Source: Thalassotalea atypica (GTDB lineage: Bacteria > Pseudomonadota > Gammaproteobacteria > Enterobacterales > Alteromonadaceae). From it: a DNA stretch of 64,000 bases. The translations under genes were made by a program, and so were the position numbers. Below the pieces are notes generated by a model. The model had not been told where the DNA came from. It made no database searches and saw nothing but the letters and a program-made list of their open reading frames with translations. The stretch spans positions 806,001 through 870,000 of the forward strand of contig NZ_AP027364.1 of NCBI RefSeq assembly GCF_030295975.1, written 5' to 3'. The number at the start of each line of letters is the position of its first letter. The first letter of the stretch is position 1. Below are positions 63,287 to 64,000 of the stretch, one piece after another.

Positions 63287-64000
63287 ATGAATGTAACATC
63301 TGCAGGTATAGGATCAGGCCTAGATCTTGAAGGGATTATAGAAGCATATATCAATGCCGAGGCCATTCCTACTGAAATTCGACTACAAGAGAAAGAAGAG
63401 CGTCTCAAAACTGAAATATCAGGTGTTGGCCAGCTTAAGTCAGCATTAAACTCTTTTGAGTCAATTCTCAAAGACCTCTCAGATGCGTCATCTTTTAATA
63501 AACAAACAATTGGCGTAAGCAACGACGATATTTCGGTTACAACAAATGGCTTTGCGAGTAATGGTTCTTTTGATATCGAAGTTCAACAATTAGCGACTGG
63601 TTCAAAACAGCAATCTGCTTTATTTACCGACTCTTCAAGTACGGTAGGTGCTGGGACGATAACTTTAACTTCGGGTACTGATACGTTTGATGTTGCGATT
63701 GATGCAACAGACACATTATCGACTATTCGAGATAAAATTAACGAACAATCAGAAAATTTTGGCGTTTCTGTAAATATCATTAACACGGGCAGTAACGCAT
63801 ATTTATCATTTTCTTCGGAAAAAACAGGTGCTGCTAATGAGCTGGTTATATCTTCCGGTGATGCTGCACTATCAGGGTTAACAACTGATTTAGTTAACAG
63901 GCCTCCATCTCAAGTTGCTCAAGATGCTCAAATTATCATTGATAATAATGGTATCGTTATTTCAAGTGACTCTAACGAATTCAAAAATGTTATTGAAGAT
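63287..64000 (+). CDS. fliD: Flagellar filament cap protein FliD, 5' part
   Basis: 238 codons up to the window edge; the rest is outside. It starts MNVTSAGIGSGLDLEGIIEAYINAEAIP, the conserved FliD start, after GGGAG 6 nt upstream. FliD caps the growing filament and directs flagellin polymerisation. The region from about residue 90 (FDIEVQQLATGSKQQSA) is the FliD N-terminal domain. Its place directly after flaG matches the Vibrio polar flagellar cluster. Confidence 0.95.
   Translation, partial: MNVTSAGIGSGLDLEGIIEAYINAEAIPTEIRLQEKEERLKTEISGVGQLKSALNSFESILKDLSDASSFNKQTIGVSNDDISVTTNGFASNGSFDIEVQQLATGSKQQSALFTDSSSTVGAGTITLTSGTDTFDVAIDATDTLSTIRDKINEQSENFGVSVNIINTGSNAYLSFSSEKTGAANELVISSGDAALSGLTTDLVNRPPSQVAQDAQIIIDNNGIVISSDSNEFKNVIED

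Overview
The window looks like chromosomal DNA of a low-GC marine gammaproteobacterium of the order Alteromonadales. I favour a Colwelliaceae-type genome (Colwellia/Thalassotalea-like). This is inferred from the protein families and from gene order, not from a database search. The housekeeping blocks keep the order known from Escherichia coli and Vibrio. They are the fldB-dsbC-recJ-prfB-lysS block, the tkt-epd-pgk-fba-mscS block, and a Vibrio-like polar flagellar locus flgP/flgT-flgNMA-cheV-cheR-flgBCDE-flgFGHIJ-flgKL-flagellins-flaG-fliD.

Region by region. 1-3.8 kb: the 3' part of a propionyl/acetyl-CoA synthetase, an SOS-controlled dinB, and an HDOD protein. 4.0-8.0 kb: an srmB-like helicase, and an aldehyde dehydrogenase with a divergent AraC-type regulator. 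8.0-14.4 kb: fldB, dsbC, recJ, prfB (with the programmed +1 frameshift that no single open frame shows) and lysS. 14.5-18.2 kb: a DUF3667 membrane protein, a DUF1232 protein, a DUF481 outer-membrane protein and mscS. 18.3-24.1 kb: a glycolysis/pentose-phosphate cluster (fba, pgk, epd, tkt). 24.4-32.6 kb: a CHASE-domain protein whose histidine-kinase module has lost its phosphoacceptor histidine, a 2-hydroxyacid dehydrogenase, a 44-residue exported peptide, small membrane or secreted proteins, a Cys-type arylsulfatase and a secreted metallo-beta-lactamase-fold hydrolase.

32.75-44.32 kb: an integrated element of about 11.5 kb in tRNA-Arg(CCT). It is bounded by a 47-bp direct repeat (46/47 identical) made of the tRNA 3' end. 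It carries a tyrosine integrase, an AlpA-like DNA-binding protein, a phage gpA-type HUH replication endonuclease and no structural, packaging or transfer genes. Its cargo looks defensive: a membrane-anchored NACHT-type NTPase of 929 residues, a protein resembling the putAbiC abortive-infection family next to a small membrane protein, and an unrecognised membrane/soluble pair on the opposite strand. It resembles a satellite-like or small self-replicating integrative element and is the most interesting part of the window. Its DNA signals include 21-bp tandem repeats, a hairpin over the alpA ribosome site, paired TGCTACA arm-type repeats inside both ends, and a cluster of CTCGAC/GTCGAC motifs after the rep gene.

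44.3-64.0 kb: the intact tRNA-Arg, then flagellar and chemotaxis genes to the window edge, where fliD is cut. Promoter-like sites fit a sigma54-then-sigma28 hierarchy. A clear sigma54 (-24/-12) site lies before flgF and a good one before the first flagellin. Sigma28 sites lie before flgM and the second flagellin.
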